Source: a bacterium
GTDB taxonomy: Bacteria > Planctomycetota > Planctomycetia > Pirellulales > Pirellulaceae
Assembly (NCBI GenBank): GCA_030430075.1
Contig: JAUIGN010000012.1
Location: 1 to 64,000, forward strand
Length of the DNA: 64,000 nucleotides
Direction: 5' to 3'
Made by a program: the position numbers and the translations under genes. The notes under the pieces were generated by a model. That model saw nothing but the letters and a program-made list of their open reading frames with translations, did no database searches and was not told where the DNA came from. Numbering within the stretch: the first letter of the stretch is position 1; each line of letters opens with the position of its first letter. This document shows positions 27,733 to 37,529 of the stretch, in pieces.

Positions 27733-29646
27733 ATGGCACTGATTACGTTAAGCGATTTGAGTATTGGATTTCGCGGTCCACCCCTGCTGGATGAGGTTTC
27801 ATGCCAGATCGAGGAGGGGCAGCGGATCGGCCTGCTGGGACGCAATGGCGCGGGAAAGACGACGCTGCTCAGGATGCTGAACGGTGAAGTCGCACCTGAC
27901 GGTGGCGAGATCAGCTTTGCTCCAGGGTGCGTGGTGGCGACTTTGGGCCAGGACGTCCCCCAGCATCTGGCCGGCACGATTCGCGACATCGTGGCTTCAG
28001 GGGCGGACCGAACGGATCGCCGGTCTGGAACATCCGCCCCGGCAACGGGCCAACCAGACGACGGTGACGAATGGGAAAGGCAGCACCGCGTCGACCGAAT
28101 CCTTTCTCGCATGGAACTCGACCCCGACGCCGACTTTGGCTTGCTGTCCTCCGGGATGAAACGCCGCGTGTTGCTGGCCCGGGCGTTGGCGTGCGAGCCG
28201 AATCTCCTGCTGTTGGACGAGCCGACCAACCACCTGGATATCGATGCAATCCGGTGGTTGGAGGAGTTTCTGGGAACGTCGCGGTGGCAAGGGACCCTGA
28301 TCTTCGTAACGCACGACCGGATGTTTCTCCGCCGGCTGGCGACACGGATCCTGGAGATTGACCGCGGCCGGCTGTTCGATTGGTCCTGCGACTACGACAC
28401 TTTCCTCAAACGTAAAGAGGCCGCGCTGGCCGCCGAGGAAAAGCAGAATGCGCTTTTTGATAAGCGGTTGGCGGAAGAAGAGCGTTGGATTCGGCAGGGA
28501 ATCAAGGCGCGGCGAACCCGCAACGAAGGTCGGGTCCGGGCCCTCGAGAAAATGCGGCTGCAGCGGCGCGAGCGACAGGAAAAGACCGGGACCGTCCGCC
28601 TGCGAATTCAAGAAGGGCAGCGTAGCGGCAACCTGATTGCGGAAGTCGACAACGTCTCGTTCTCCTACGACGCACGGCCGATTGTCCGCGATTTTTCCAC
28701 CACCATTATGCGCGGCGACAAGATTGGCATCATGGGACGGAACGGTGCCGGAAAAACGACCTTGCTGCGGATCTTGTTGGGCGAATTGCCGCCGCAGGAA
28801 GGGACGGTCCGCTTGGGAACCAACCTGCAGATGATCTATTTCGATCAATTGCGAGCCCAACTGGATGACGACAAAACGGTCCAGGAGAACGTCGGTCAAG
28901 GGTACGACACCATTCGTGGTGACGGCAAGTCGCAGCACATTATCGGCTATTTGCAGGACTTTCTCTTCACGCCCGAACGCGCACGGACGCCGGTCCGCTT
29001 CCTTTCCGGAGGGGAACGAAACCGGGTGCTGCTGGCCCGCTTGTTTACCAAGCCGGCCAATGTCATCGTGCTGGACGAACCGACCAACGACCTGGACAGC
29101 GAGTCGCTCGAATTGCTGGAGGAGCGGCTGATCGAATTTCAAGGGACGGTCCTCCTGGTCAGCCACGATCGAGCGTTCTTGAACAACGTCGTCACCAGCA
29201 CGATTGTCTTCGAGGAGGGTGGCGTCAAAGAGTATGTCGGCGGCTACGACGACTGGCAGCGCCAGGCGGCTGCGAGCCAGCAAGGCGGCTTGGCGGGGAA
29301 GGGAACCGTCGCCGCACGAGGCAAGGCATCCAAGGGGAAGTCAGCCGGCAAAACGCCCGCAACGGACGCGCCGCAGTCGTCGCCTCAGAATTCGTCATCG
29401 GTCCCCCCGGAGGGACGCGGCTCGACGAAGCGGCGGCTTTCCTACAAAGAGACGCGCGAGCTGGAGTCGCTCCCGGGGCTTATCGAGGCGTTGGAAAGCG
29501 AGATCGGCGAATTGCATGAAGTGATGGCGGATCCGGCGTTCTACAAGCAGGCGGGCGACGTGATCGCGCAGCGGCAGGCTGAGTTGGGCGAATTGGATGC
29601 CCGGCTGACCGCCGCCTACACGCGGTGGGAAGAACTCGAGCAGTAG
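27733..29646 (+). CDS. uup: ABC-F family ATPase (Uup-like)
   Basis: A 637-residue protein with two ABC domains and no membrane segments. Domain 1 has Walker A GRNGAGKTT and LLLLDEPTNHLD; domain 2 has GRNGAGKTT, the signature LSGGERNR and VIVLDEPTNDLD. The first signature is LSSGMKRR, a common ABC-F variant. The linker between them (RWIRQGIKARRTRNEGRVRA) and the C-terminal coiled coil (SYKETRELESLPGLIEALES to the end) match Uup, which acts on ribosomes or branched DNA intermediates. An Ala/Lys/Pro-rich stretch precedes the coiled coil. An extra ~25-residue polar insertion follows the first Q-loop region. It is a single gene; the next gene starts 278 bp on. Confidence 0.93.
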   Translation: MALITLSDLSIGFRGPPLLDEVSCQIEEGQRIGLLGRNGAGKTTLLRMLNGEVAPDGGEISFAPGCVVATLGQDVPQHLAGTIRDIVASGADRTDRRSGTSAPATGQPDDGDEWERQHRVDRILSRMELDPDADFGLLSSGMKRRVLLARALACEPNLLLLDEPTNHLDIDAIRWLEEFLGTSRWQGTLIFVTHDRMFLRRLATRILEIDRGRLFDWSCDYDTFLKRKEAALAAEEKQNALFDKRLAEEERWIRQGIKARRTRNEGRVRALEKMRLQRRERQEKTGTVRLRIQEGQRSGNLIAEVDNVSFSYDARPIVRDFSTTIMRGDKIGIMGRNGAGKTTLLRILLGELPPQEGTVRLGTNLQMIYFDQLRAQLDDDKTVQENVGQGYDTIRGDGKSQHIIGYLQDFLFTPERARTPVRFLSGGERNRVLLARLFTKPANVIVLDEPTNDLDSESLELLEERLIEFQGTVLLVSHDRAFLNNVVTSTIVFEEGGVKEYVGGYDDWQRQAAASQQGGLAGKGTVAARGKASKGKSAGKTPATDAPQSSPQNSSSVPPEGRGSTKRRLSYKETRELESLPGLIEALESEIGELHEVMADPAFYKQAGDVIAQRQAELGELDARLTAAYTRWEELEQ

Positions 29647-29924
29647 CCGGCAGTGACGGGGGGCGACCCGCTTATCCGCCGCCCGCGGTTCGCTGGCCCA
29701 CGGTTGCGGTGATTCGATTTTTCTTCCCGAACGCGGAATAATCCACGCGTGCCGGGGCTCAAACGTGGTAGTGTACTGTCAAGTCTTGAAATGAGGGTAG
29801 CCGGAAAGTGGGGAGATCTTCCCCCAACGCGTCGCGGCCGCTCGGCCGTACCGGCTTGTGGGGCCAACCCGTTCCCGTGCCAACCCCGGATTGTTGGCTT
29901 GGCAAAGCACCGATGAGGCGGAGC

Positions 29925-30539
29925 ATGGTTGATTCGAGCAAGGCGGGTCACGGCGCCGGGAAGGACCGCGCGGCCGTTGATCCGGATGCGCAACCTGGCG
30001 GTGAGTCCGATTTGAGTATCGAGCAACTCGTTAGCGAACATTATCAGTCCGTCTACCGTTACGCCTATCGGCTTTCCGGATCCGCCAATGATGCCGAGGA
30101 CCTCACCCAGCAGGCGTTCATGATCGCCCAGCAGAAATTGCACCAGGTTCGTGAGCTTGGCAAGGTGGACCGTTGGTTATTCGCCGTGCTGCGGAGCTGT
30201 TTTCTCAAGAGCCGCCGTCGGCAGCGTCCCACGAATGCGGCCACGATCGAGTTGAATGTGGACGAGATTCCGGCCGAGAAGAATGACTCCGAGGTCGATG
30301 AAGAGCGGCTTCAGGCGGCGATTGACGACCTCCCTGAAAACTTCCGGGTGGTCGTCCTGATGTACTACTTCGAGCAGCTTTCTTACAAGGAAATTGCGGC
30401 CACCCTGGAGATTTCGATCGGAACGGTGATGAGCCGCCTCTCGCGGGCCAAAGGGAGAATCCGCCAGCGTCTGTTTCGCTTGACAGATCTCGCGGCACCG
30501 GCAGACCACTCCGCGGACACTTCCACGTATTTGGTATAG
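29925..30539 (+). CDS. ECF-type RNA polymerase sigma factor
   Basis: About 204 residues. Region 2 (LVSEHYQSVYRYAYRLSGSA then DAEDLTQQAFMIAQQKL) and region 4 (LPENFRVVVLMYYFEQLSYK, EIAATLEISIGTVMSRLSRA, KGRIRQRL) are both intact, with the linker typical of the SigE-like ECF group. ATG 29925 has GAGG upstream; the open frame continues to 29808 but the extra residues look non-coding. The stop codon is 5 bp before (or overlaps with a GTG of) the following membrane protein, strongly suggesting a sigma/anti-sigma pair. Its target promoters are unknown. Confidence 0.92.
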   Translation: MVDSSKAGHGAGKDRAAVDPDAQPGGESDLSIEQLVSEHYQSVYRYAYRLSGSANDAEDLTQQAFMIAQQKLHQVRELGKVDRWLFAVLRSCFLKSRRRQRPTNAATIELNVDEIPAEKNDSEVDEERLQAAIDDLPENFRVVVLMYYFEQLSYKEIAATLEISIGTVMSRLSRAKGRIRQRLFRLTDLAAPADHSADTSTYLV

Positions 30540-30544
30540 TGACA

Positions 30545-31435
30545 ATGAACGATTCAATTCGCGAGCTGATGGACAGTTGTCGCCCGCTGAGCGATGACCT
30601 GCAGCAGCCTGAAATGCGGCCGTTGGCCGAGTTGATGTCTGCGGATGCGGAGGTTGCCAATCAGTTTGCCCGTTCGCAAGGGCTGGACGCGGCCATTTCT
30701 GCAACGGTGCACGATGTGCCGATCCCGGTCGGACTCGAGCAGCGATTGTTGGCCGCCTTGGACAGTCAGCAGGGAGCGATGCGGGGCGAGGGGAGGCCTG
30801 CAGATGCTGGGGAGGCCGTTGAGCGGAAGCCGGTGGTTGCAGCCGACATTACCGCGGTGGCCGCGGATTCGGAAGCCGTCACCGTCCCCCGGCCAGCGAA
30901 GAGGTTCGGCGGATGGCGGTTGTGGACCGCTGTCGCGACGACTGCCGCCGCGGTCGGGCTGTTCTTTCTGTTTGGAGACTTTCGGCCGCCGCCGCCGATC
31001 AGTGGCCACGCGTTGGAGGCCGCCGCCTTGAATTGGCAGTTGGATGACGAGGGCTGGACAGATGGTCCGGAGATGTGGACCCGGCATCCGCTGCCCAGCC
31101 GGATGCTGACGCGTCAGGTCAAGCGTCGTCAGGCAATTTGGTTGAACGAATTGGGCGTCGATGCCTCTTGCTACGAGCTGGCGATGCCGGCGGGTTCGTC
31201 GGCGCGGATCTTTGTTTTTTCGAAGCCGGCCGGTGTCGAGTTGCCGGCGGCTCCCCCACGTGCTCCCGTGTCCACACGGGGCACGACCGTCGCCGCCTGG
31301 ACGCGCGACGGATTTGCCTATGTGCTGGTTCTGCACGGCGGGGACGATGCGTACCGAAACTTGTTCCGCCGCGGTTCACAGCTCGCGGTAAGGCAACCGG
31401 CGCGCGTCACATCTTGCTCAACCCGCACAGCCTGA
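30545..31435 (+). CDS. Single-pass membrane protein, probable anti-sigma factor
   Basis: About 296 residues. The N-terminal cytoplasmic part (1-120) begins NDSIRELMDSCRPLSDDLQQ. One membrane helix (about 123-142, LWTAVATTAAAVGLFFLFGD) leads to an extracytoplasmic domain with a WxLDDEGWTDGPEMWTR start and a C-terminal beta-rich end. It lacks the classical HxxxCxxC zinc site, so its family is not certain; the role is inferred from coupling to the ECF sigma gene (5 bp after its stop; a GTG at 30539 would overlap the stop) and from topology. It may hold the sigma factor inactive until an envelope signal arrives. Confidence 0.7.
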   Translation: MNDSIRELMDSCRPLSDDLQQPEMRPLAELMSADAEVANQFARSQGLDAAISATVHDVPIPVGLEQRLLAALDSQQGAMRGEGRPADAGEAVERKPVVAADITAVAADSEAVTVPRPAKRFGGWRLWTAVATTAAAVGLFFLFGDFRPPPPISGHALEAAALNWQLDDEGWTDGPEMWTRHPLPSRMLTRQVKRRQAIWLNELGVDASCYELAMPAGSSARIFVFSKPAGVELPAAPPRAPVSTRGTTVAAWTRDGFAYVLVLHGGDDAYRNLFRRGSQLAVRQPARVTSCSTRTA

Positions 31436-31590
31436 ATCTCCCGCCTGCTGGAAACCGGGCCGTAAGAACTTGGGCACCACCCAGGTGATCTTGTCTGGCG
31501 AGTTGCGCCGAAAGCGTATAGGTAGCGGGTCGTTTGACGGCGGCCCGGTGGGAAACCTGATTCCGCGCTCAAACGCTCGTGAGGCTCGTC

Positions 31591-31962
31591 ATGAAATACA
31601 CGATTTCCGCATTGCTCGTGTTGATGTTCTGGACCGCCACGGCGAATGCCCAGGACGCGTTTCAAGATGCCTTGCCGGGCGGTGAAGATCCGCCGGCGGC
31701 GGCCAATTGGGATGCCGCGGACCCTCGCTACGAGACTCCCAAGCAGGCCGTGCGGCGGAAAGCTGCCTGGAAGGCGGCCCAGCGGCGGTACCGGCTCGAG
31801 GCCATGAAGCGACTCGGGTATTCCCCGTCTCGACCCCCGGCGTCCCCGTTGCCGTTCATGGGGGCGGCACCGCGCACCTGGATCGTGGTCCCCAAATTCT
31901 CACCGCTCACCGTGACCTTCAATCCCTATGGGATCTCAACGGTGCCGGTTGTCGGTTACTGA
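31591..31962 (+). CDS. Small secreted protein of unknown function (123 aa)
   Basis: A clear signal peptide (KYTISALLVLMFWTATANA, cut after ANA) and a short mature protein with an Arg/Lys/Ala-rich helix in the middle (AVRRKAAWKAAQRRYRLEAM) and a Pro-rich C-terminal half ending in a hydrophobic tail (VVPKFSPLTVTFNPYGISTV). I know no named family. ATG 31591 has GTGAGG upstream; a GTG four codons earlier is possible. It follows the sigma/anti-sigma pair by 155 bp on the same strand and might be a target or accessory of that system, but nothing in the sequence proves it. Confidence 0.7.
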   Translation: MKYTISALLVLMFWTATANAQDAFQDALPGGEDPPAAANWDAADPRYETPKQAVRRKAAWKAAQRRYRLEAMKRLGYSPSRPPASPLPFMGAAPRTWIVVPKFSPLTVTFNPYGISTVPVVGY

Positions 31963-32230
31963 GATCACGTGACCACACGTGTGCCGGCGACTCAGTGGTG
32001 CGGACGGGCTGGGAGTCGTTGATGGCGCGTTTCGGCGCGATGCTGGACCGTTTTCCATCATGCACGGCATCATCTATACGGAACTTGGACTCCGGCAGTT
32101 CCTGGTTGGCGTGCACGTGCAAGGCTCGCCCTCTCGCCCTCCACCGTTTGACGGGTGATGTTGCCCAATTGGTTGCGGTTAGTGAAAATGAGTCATTGAT
32201 CGCGAAAACCGGCAAGAGGTGCAATGTCAC

Positions 32231-33373
32231 GTGGAAATCGTTCGCAACCCGACACGACCTGTTCAAATCGGCTCGGTAACCATCGGCCAGGGCCATCCGA
32301 TCGCCATCCAGAGCATGACGGCGACCAAGACGACGGACATCGATGCCACGGTCGCCCAGGTGAACGCCCTGCATCAGGCCGGCGCGGATGTGGTGCGGAT
32401 TGCCGTCGACAACAAGCGAGAGGCCGCGGCCCTGGGAGAAATCCGCCGGCAGACGCTCGCCAATCTCTCGGTTGACCTGCAGGAGAACTATCGCCTGGCG
32501 GAACTGGTCGCGCCGCACGTCGACAAGATTCGCTACAACCCCGGGCACCTCTACCACCACGAGCGGGAGAAATCCTGGCAAGAAAAAGTCCGCTACCTGG
32601 TGGACGTTGCTTCGCAGCACGACTGTGCCATGCGGGTCGGCGTGAACTGCGGCAGCGTCGATCCGGCCAAGATCGACGATGATGGAGGCGACGATCCGGT
32701 CGCCCCCATGCTGGCCAGTGCACTCGACCATTGCGAGTTTCTCGATTCGATCGGATTTACCCGCTACTGTGTCTCCCTGAAAGACTCCGACCCGCAACAG
32801 GTGATCGACGTGAATCGGCGGTTCGCTGCTGAGCGGCCCGAGATCCCGTTGCACCTGGGGGTAACCGAAGCCGGGCTGCCGCCGGACGGGGTGATCAAGA
32901 CGCGGATTGCTTTTGAGCAGCTCATCAGCCGAGGAATCGGAGATACGATCCGTGTTTCGCTGACCGTTTCCAATCCGCGGAAACCGGAAGAGATCGCGGC
33001 GGGGGCACAGATTCTAAGTGACATCGCGGCCGGCCGTGTTCGTTCTGTTGTCGATTTCGGGCGGGATTCGCTGAACATTATTTCCTGCCCAAGCTGTTCG
33101 CGTGTGGAAAACGAAGCGTTCATTGACCTGGCGGAAGACGTTAAGGCAATGACCGAATACGCCAAGGAACACGCCATCACCATCGCCGTGATGGGGTGCC
33201 GTGTGAACGGACCGGGAGAGACAGACGACGCGGATTTGGGACTTTGGTGCGGGCCCACACACGTGAACCTGAAGAGGGGCAGCGAATCGCTTGGGGCCTA
33301 CCCGTACGATCAAATCCTGGATCGGCTCAAGGCGGAGCTTGATGCGTTGATTTCCGCCGGTGCTGCCAGCTAA
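32231..33373 (+). CDS. ispG: 4-hydroxy-3-methylbut-2-en-1-yl diphosphate synthase
   Basis: A 380-residue iron-sulfur enzyme of the MEP isoprenoid pathway; it reduces ME-cPP to HMBPP. The N-terminal TIM barrel shows [26 protein letters not shown] and RVGVNCGS. The C-terminal 4Fe-4S module has CPSCSR and [10 protein letters not shown] with the conserved cysteines and glutamate. GTG 32231 is chosen because AAGAGG lies 11 bp upstream; a GTG at 32219 would add four residues. It is the direct (short) bacterial type without the plant insertion. dxr of the same pathway is 3 kb downstream on the other strand. Confidence 0.96.
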   Translation: MEIVRNPTRPVQIGSVTIGQGHPIAIQSMTATKTTDIDATVAQVNALHQAGADVVRIAVDNKREAAALGEIRRQTLANLSVDLQENYRLAELVAPHVDKIRYNPGHLYHHEREKSWQEKVRYLVDVASQHDCAMRVGVNCGSVDPAKIDDDGGDDPVAPMLASALDHCEFLDSIGFTRYCVSLKDSDPQQVIDVNRRFAAERPEIPLHLGVTEAGLPPDGVIKTRIAFEQLISRGIGDTIRVSLTVSNPRKPEEIAAGAQILSDIAAGRVRSVVDFGRDSLNIISCPSCSRVENEAFIDLAEDVKAMTEYAKEHAITIAVMGCRVNGPGETDDADLGLWCGPTHVNLKRGSESLGAYPYDQILDRLKAELDALISAGAAS

Positions 33374-33386
33374 CCGGCGGGTCAAC

Positions 33387-34076
33387 CTACTTGCCTGGCA
33401 TTGATTCGAGGCGATCGGCGAGGTCGGTAAGCCGCTGGATGGTTCCCGGCCGGTCGGCCGGCGTTTCGCGGCGCAGCCAAAGGGCCTGCCAGCCTGCTTG
33501 CCTCGCTGCCCGGACGTCGTTGACTGGGTCATCACCGACCAGCAAGATCTGGTCCGCCGCCACCCCCAGTTCCGATTGCACGTGGCGGTAGAAACCGGGA
33601 TGCGGCTTGGGATAGCCGATTTGTGACGAGATGTAGAGTCGGTCGGCGGCGGCCAGGGGGCGGAACGCTGCGCAGATCGCCGCCAACCGTTGGTCGAAGT
33701 TCGAAGCGATTCCGATGCGCAGGTTACGCTCGCGAAGCCGGCTCCAGGCCGGTGCGACGTCGTCGTAGAGCCGCCAATGTCGGGGCGCGGCGAAATGGGC
33801 CCAAAGCTCTTTGAAGAGCGCTTCGCCGGCCGCCGGCACGTCGTCGAAGACCTCGGCCACGATCCGTCGCCAGCGCCGGCGTTCGTGCGGCTCGCTCGTC
33901 CGTTCGGGTGTCTGGTGTCTGGCCATTGCCTGGGCGAATCTGGCCCGGATTGCGGCCCGGTCATGGCGCGAACCGTAGCGACGCCCGGCGCTGGAATAGA
34001 CGTCACCGACGTCGGGATCCGGGCGGATCAGTGTGCCGACGGCGTCCAGGAGCACGACCTGGAGTGAATCGTTCAT
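33387..34076 (-). CDS. HAD-superfamily hydrolase
   Basis: A 229-residue cytoplasmic phosphatase-like protein. Motif I is LLDAVGTLI (the second acid is replaced by Val, as in REG-2/HAD-like relatives), motif II GIASNFD, motif III the lysine in GYPKPHPGFY, and motif IV VGDDPVNDV. An alpha-helical cap lies between. In proteins with D-x-V-G-T the usual general acid is missing, so phosphatase activity may be weak or specialised. ATG 34076 has GGGGA upstream. It converges on ispG (14 bp between stops) and lies downstream of rseP; a dxr-rseP-HAD transcription unit is possible. Substrate unknown. Confidence 0.88.
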   Translation of the reverse strand: MNDSLQVVLLDAVGTLIRPDPDVGDVYSSAGRRYGSRHDRAAIRARFAQAMARHQTPERTSEPHERRRWRRIVAEVFDDVPAAGEALFKELWAHFAAPRHWRLYDDVAPAWSRLRERNLRIGIASNFDQRLAAICAAFRPLAAADRLYISSQIGYPKPHPGFYRHVQSELGVAADQILLVGDDPVNDVRAARQAGWQALWLRRETPADRPGTIQRLTDLADRLESMPGK

Positions 34077-34212
34077 GGAGATCCCCGCAGCTCGCAACAG
34101 CGCCGCAGCATTCTTCCCTGCCGACTCTGCCATACCGCCCGCTCGACAACACCACCCGGCCAGCATGACGCTGGTCGCCACGGCGGGCACTGCGGCGCCG
34201 GCTCGCGGGCAA

Positions 34213-36381
34213 TCAAAAGAACAGGCGGCGAATGTCCATCCCGGAGACGAAGATCATCAAGCAGAGCAGGCAGGCGACGCCGACCAGCGTCAATGTCATC
34301 TGGAGCCGCTCGTCGACCGGCTTGCCACGGACCCATTCGGCCGTCAGGAAGACCATGTGGCCGCCGTCGAGCGCCGGAATGGGGAGAAAGTTGACGATCG
34401 CCAGGTTAGCGCTGAGAAACGTGAGGAAGATCAGCAATCGCGAGACACTCTCGGAAGCTTCCAGGCCGGCAACGGTGGCAATCGAGACGGGCCCGCCGAC
34501 ATTCTTGGGTGAGATCTGGCCGGTGACGAGCTTCTTGAGAAATGTTCCCACACGAGCCAGGTCCTCTTTGGTTTGTCGAAATCCGAGGCTGACCGCCGCG
34601 ACCCACGAGTCGGCAACGTGAAGGTCCGATTGAAGTGCGAAGATCAGCCCGCGTTCCGCGTAGAACTCGTCGGTCGCTGCCGGCACCAGCGTCATCGACT
34701 TTGATGCGCCTTTGCGGTCGACCGTAAGCTGGATCTGCATGTCGGGCGTCATGGATTGCAGTGTCGAGTGAATGAAAGGCCAGGTAATCGTCTGAGGATC
34801 GATGGGAGTCACCTCGCCGTTGAGGATGATCTCCCGGGAGTCCTTGGCCTCGTCGGTTGACGAGAACTGCACGCTTACCACCTCGTCGCCCGGCTTGATT
34901 CCATGTGCCTCCGCCGGACTGCCGGCCTGCACCGCGGCAACACGCGGCAAGACGTTGTACACGATGCCCAGGGATCGGACGGCCATGGGTGACCCGAACG
35001 AGAAGTCATTCTCGAACGAGGTAGGAACGTCCGGTGTCACGCTGATCGTGACCGGCTCCGCGGACCCCTCACGCGCGACGGTGAATTCGACTTCGCTTTC
35101 CCAGTGCGGTTGGAGGCGCGAGGCGAGCGTCATCGGGTCATCGATCGGTTCGCCGTTGACACTGAGCAGCGTGTCGCCAACCTCAAATCCGGCCTGGTCG
35201 GCGGGCGATCCGGCGTAGATGCCGGTGACCGGCGAGGCGGTCATGACGAGACCGAGTCGTTTGACATGGTTCGGCTGAACGACGATCTCTGCCCGGGCAC
35301 CGGGTGAGGTCGCGCCTTTCTCCGGCTTGCGTTCGACGGTGAAGGTGACTGCTTTGTCTGCCGATCGCGCCAGGAGTCCGCGGACTTGATAACCGTTCTG
35401 AATTTCGACTCCATCGATCGCGACGACCGTGTCGCCCCCCTCGAACGGAACCTCGGTCTGGCCGGCCGGATAGTGTTCGGCAAACGGCTTTTCCAGGTCG
35501 GCCAGGCGGGGCGACCAGGCGGGGCCGATCCCCAGCAGAGGACGTTCGTCGCCGGCGATCGTGTGCACCACCGGGCGAAGCGTCACTTTCTCGAGCTCCG
35601 CCGATTCACCTTCCCCGCGGCGGATGGTGATGTCGAGCTGATCGTCCTTGGCCATGTACACGGCGTTCTTGAGATCCCAGTCAAAGCGGAGATGCGAACT
35701 GGGGGCACCTGAACCAAGGGCCACGATTCGATCGCCCGGCTGGAGCCCGGCTTCCCAGGCGGGACTGCCCGGCGCAACTTCGGCGATCTCGCAGGGGGTG
35801 TAGGAGACGCCGCTGCGGAAGGCGAGCGTGGCGAAGATCACGGCGAAGATCAGATTCATGATGACGCCGGCCGAAATGATGGCCATCCGCTGCCAGACCG
35901 GCTTGGCAGGAAAGCTGCGCGGATCGAGCACATACTCATCGCTGCCGGCGGATCGGGCGGCCCCGGTGTCGTCGCTGGTCGGTGCCGCGCCGTCGGAGGC
36001 ATTCGGGCTGACATCGTCAGCCGCGTCGGTCTTGCGAATCTTGATCCGTTCGGCTTCTTCGGCCGCCGCCCGCGGGTCGTCATCCTGGCCCAGCATTTTG
36101 ACATAGCCGCCCAGGGGGATGATGCCGATGCCGTATTCTGTCTCTCCCCACTGAAATCGGCCCAACCGGGAGGGGAGCTTGATCGGTCCCAGGGAGATCG
36201 GGACGTCGAAGCCGACGTAGAACTTCTCGCATTTGACGCCGCACATCTTGGCCACCAGAAAGTGACCCAGTTCATGGACGAAGACGACGAAGCCCAGTCC
36301 GCAGGCCACCGATCCGACCATCCAGAGGATGTTCAGCGTGCGATCCAACGAGGACACTTCAGCAATCAGGCACAAACCCAC
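34213..36381 (-). CDS. rseP: Site-2 protease (M50) with several PDZ domains
   Basis: A 722-residue intramembrane zinc metalloprotease. The first membrane helix carries the zinc motif HELGH (FVVFVHELGHFLVAKMCGVK). The C-terminal part carries the third ligand in NFLPIPALDGGH, between further membrane helices. Between them are at least two clear PDZ domains (PVTGIYAGSPADQAGFEVGD and RVAAVQAGSPAEAHGIKPGD) plus a first degenerate one (EIAEVAPGSPAWEAGLQPGD). This is larger than E. coli RseP (~450 aa), in part because of a polar ~50-residue insertion after GGYVKMLGQDDDP. GTG 36381 with AGGGGAG overlaps the end of dxr by 16 bp, suggesting coupled translation. It may release membrane-held sigma factors; the ECF pair at 30 kb is a candidate client. 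Confidence 0.93.
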   Translation of the reverse strand: MGLCLIAEVSSLDRTLNILWMVGSVACGLGFVVFVHELGHFLVAKMCGVKCEKFYVGFDVPISLGPIKLPSRLGRFQWGETEYGIGIIPLGGYVKMLGQDDDPRAAAEEAERIKIRKTDAADDVSPNASDGAAPTSDDTGAARSAGSDEYVLDPRSFPAKPVWQRMAIISAGVIMNLIFAVIFATLAFRSGVSYTPCEIAEVAPGSPAWEAGLQPGDRIVALGSGAPSSHLRFDWDLKNAVYMAKDDQLDITIRRGEGESAELEKVTLRPVVHTIAGDERPLLGIGPAWSPRLADLEKPFAEHYPAGQTEVPFEGGDTVVAIDGVEIQNGYQVRGLLARSADKAVTFTVERKPEKGATSPGARAEIVVQPNHVKRLGLVMTASPVTGIYAGSPADQAGFEVGDTLLSVNGEPIDDPMTLASRLQPHWESEVEFTVAREGSAEPVTISVTPDVPTSFENDFSFGSPMAVRSLGIVYNVLPRVAAVQAGSPAEAHGIKPGDEVVSVQFSSTDEAKDSREIILNGEVTPIDPQTITWPFIHSTLQSMTPDMQIQLTVDRKGASKSMTLVPAATDEFYAERGLIFALQSDLHVADSWVAAVSLGFRQTKEDLARVGTFLKKLVTGQISPKNVGGPVSIATVAGLEASESVSRLLIFLTFLSANLAIVNFLPIPALDGGHMVFLTAEWVRGKPVDERLQMTLTLVGVACLLCLMIFVSGMDIRRLFF

Positions 36382-37529
36382 CGTGTTATCTCCCCTCGAG
36401 CCCACGCGTCTAACTTTACGAGTCGTTGCAGCGTAGGCGATTCGTCAAAGTCGTGATGTTCTAGCACCGCCCGGCAGGCCGGAACGATTTTGTGGAAGCC
36501 GATTTGGCCTTGCAAAAAGCACTCCACAGCCGCCTCGTTTGCCGCATTCAAGACGGCACCGGAGGTCCCGCCAGCCCGCGCGACTTCGAAGCCCAACGGG
36601 ATTGCCGGAAAGCGATCTTCGTCAACCGGCTCGAACTGCAGGTTCATCGACTGTGTAAAGTCTAGCTTCGCCGCCGGTCCTTCCCAACGGTCAGGATAGG
36701 TCAGCGCGTGTTGGATGGGCAGTTTCATATCCGGTGGGCTGAGTTGGGCGACGACCGAACCGTCAATGAATTCTACCATCGAGTGAACAATTGACTGCGG
36801 GTGCACGACGACGCCGATCTGGTCGGGCGGGATATCGAACAGCCACCGCGCTTCGATGACCTCCAGCGCCTTGTTCATCATGGTCGCCGAATCGACGGTG
36901 ATCTTGGGCCCCATCTCCCAGGTGGGGTGAGCGAGCGCCTGGGCCACCGAGACTCGGGCGATTTCCGCCGTCGTTTTGCGGAGAAAAGGGCCGCCGCTGG
37001 CCGTCAGAATGATCCGCTTCACTTCGTCCGCACGCCCGCTCCGCAACGCCTGGAAGACTGCACTGTGTTCGCTGTCGACCGGCAAAATCTTGGCGTCTTT
37101 CCTGGCTGCCAAGGCCATCACCAGCGGCCCCGCCATCACGAGCGTCTCCTTGTTTGCCAGGGCCACGTCCTTGCCCGCTTCCAGGGCCGCCCAAGTCCCG
37201 GCCAGGCCGGCGGCACCCACGATTGCGGCGACGACCATCTCCACGTCGGGGGACGCGACCAAGGTCTCGATCCCCTCGGCGCCCGTCAGCGCGGTGGCTT
37301 CGGCGGGCAGACGCGACCAGTCAAATCTCTCGGCATGTTGCCGGTCCGTGGCGACGACCGTGGGAACTCGGAAGGCAGCGGCCTGCTCGCACAGTCGACC
37401 CAATCGCCGATGGGCCGACAAACCCAGCACGCGGAAGCGGCCCGCTGCAGCGGAGATGACTTCGAGCGTACTCTGCCCGATACTTCCAGTGGATCCGAGG
37501 ATGGCGACGTTGCGAATCGGGGCGGTCAT
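36366..37529 (-). CDS. dxr: 1-deoxy-D-xylulose 5-phosphate reductoisomerase
   Basis: A 387-residue NADPH-dependent enzyme, the first committed step of the MEP pathway. The N-terminal nucleotide motif is NVAILGSTGSIGQSTLEVI. Later blocks are ALANKETLVMAG, PVDSEHSAVFQ (acidic metal ligands), LTASGGPFL, HPTWEMGPKITVDSATMMNK and VVHPQSIVHSMVEF. All catalytic segments are present and the length is typical. The start at 37529 places the nucleotide motif at the N-terminus as in the family; upstream in-frame codons look non-coding. The order dxr-rseP is a common bacterial arrangement, and here the genes overlap. Confidence 0.96.
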   Translation of the reverse strand: MTAPIRNVAILGSTGSIGQSTLEVISAAAGRFRVLGLSAHRRLGRLCEQAAAFRVPTVVATDRQHAERFDWSRLPAEATALTGAEGIETLVASPDVEMVVAAIVGAAGLAGTWAALEAGKDVALANKETLVMAGPLVMALAARKDAKILPVDSEHSAVFQALRSGRADEVKRIILTASGGPFLRKTTAEIARVSVAQALAHPTWEMGPKITVDSATMMNKALEVIEARWLFDIPPDQIGVVVHPQSIVHSMVEFIDGSVVAQLSPPDMKLPIQHALTYPDRWEGPAAKLDFTQSMNLQFEPVDEDRFPAIPLGFEVARAGGTSGAVLNAANEAAVECFLQGQIGFHKIVPACRAVLEHHDFDESPTLQRLVKLDAWARGEITRWVCA

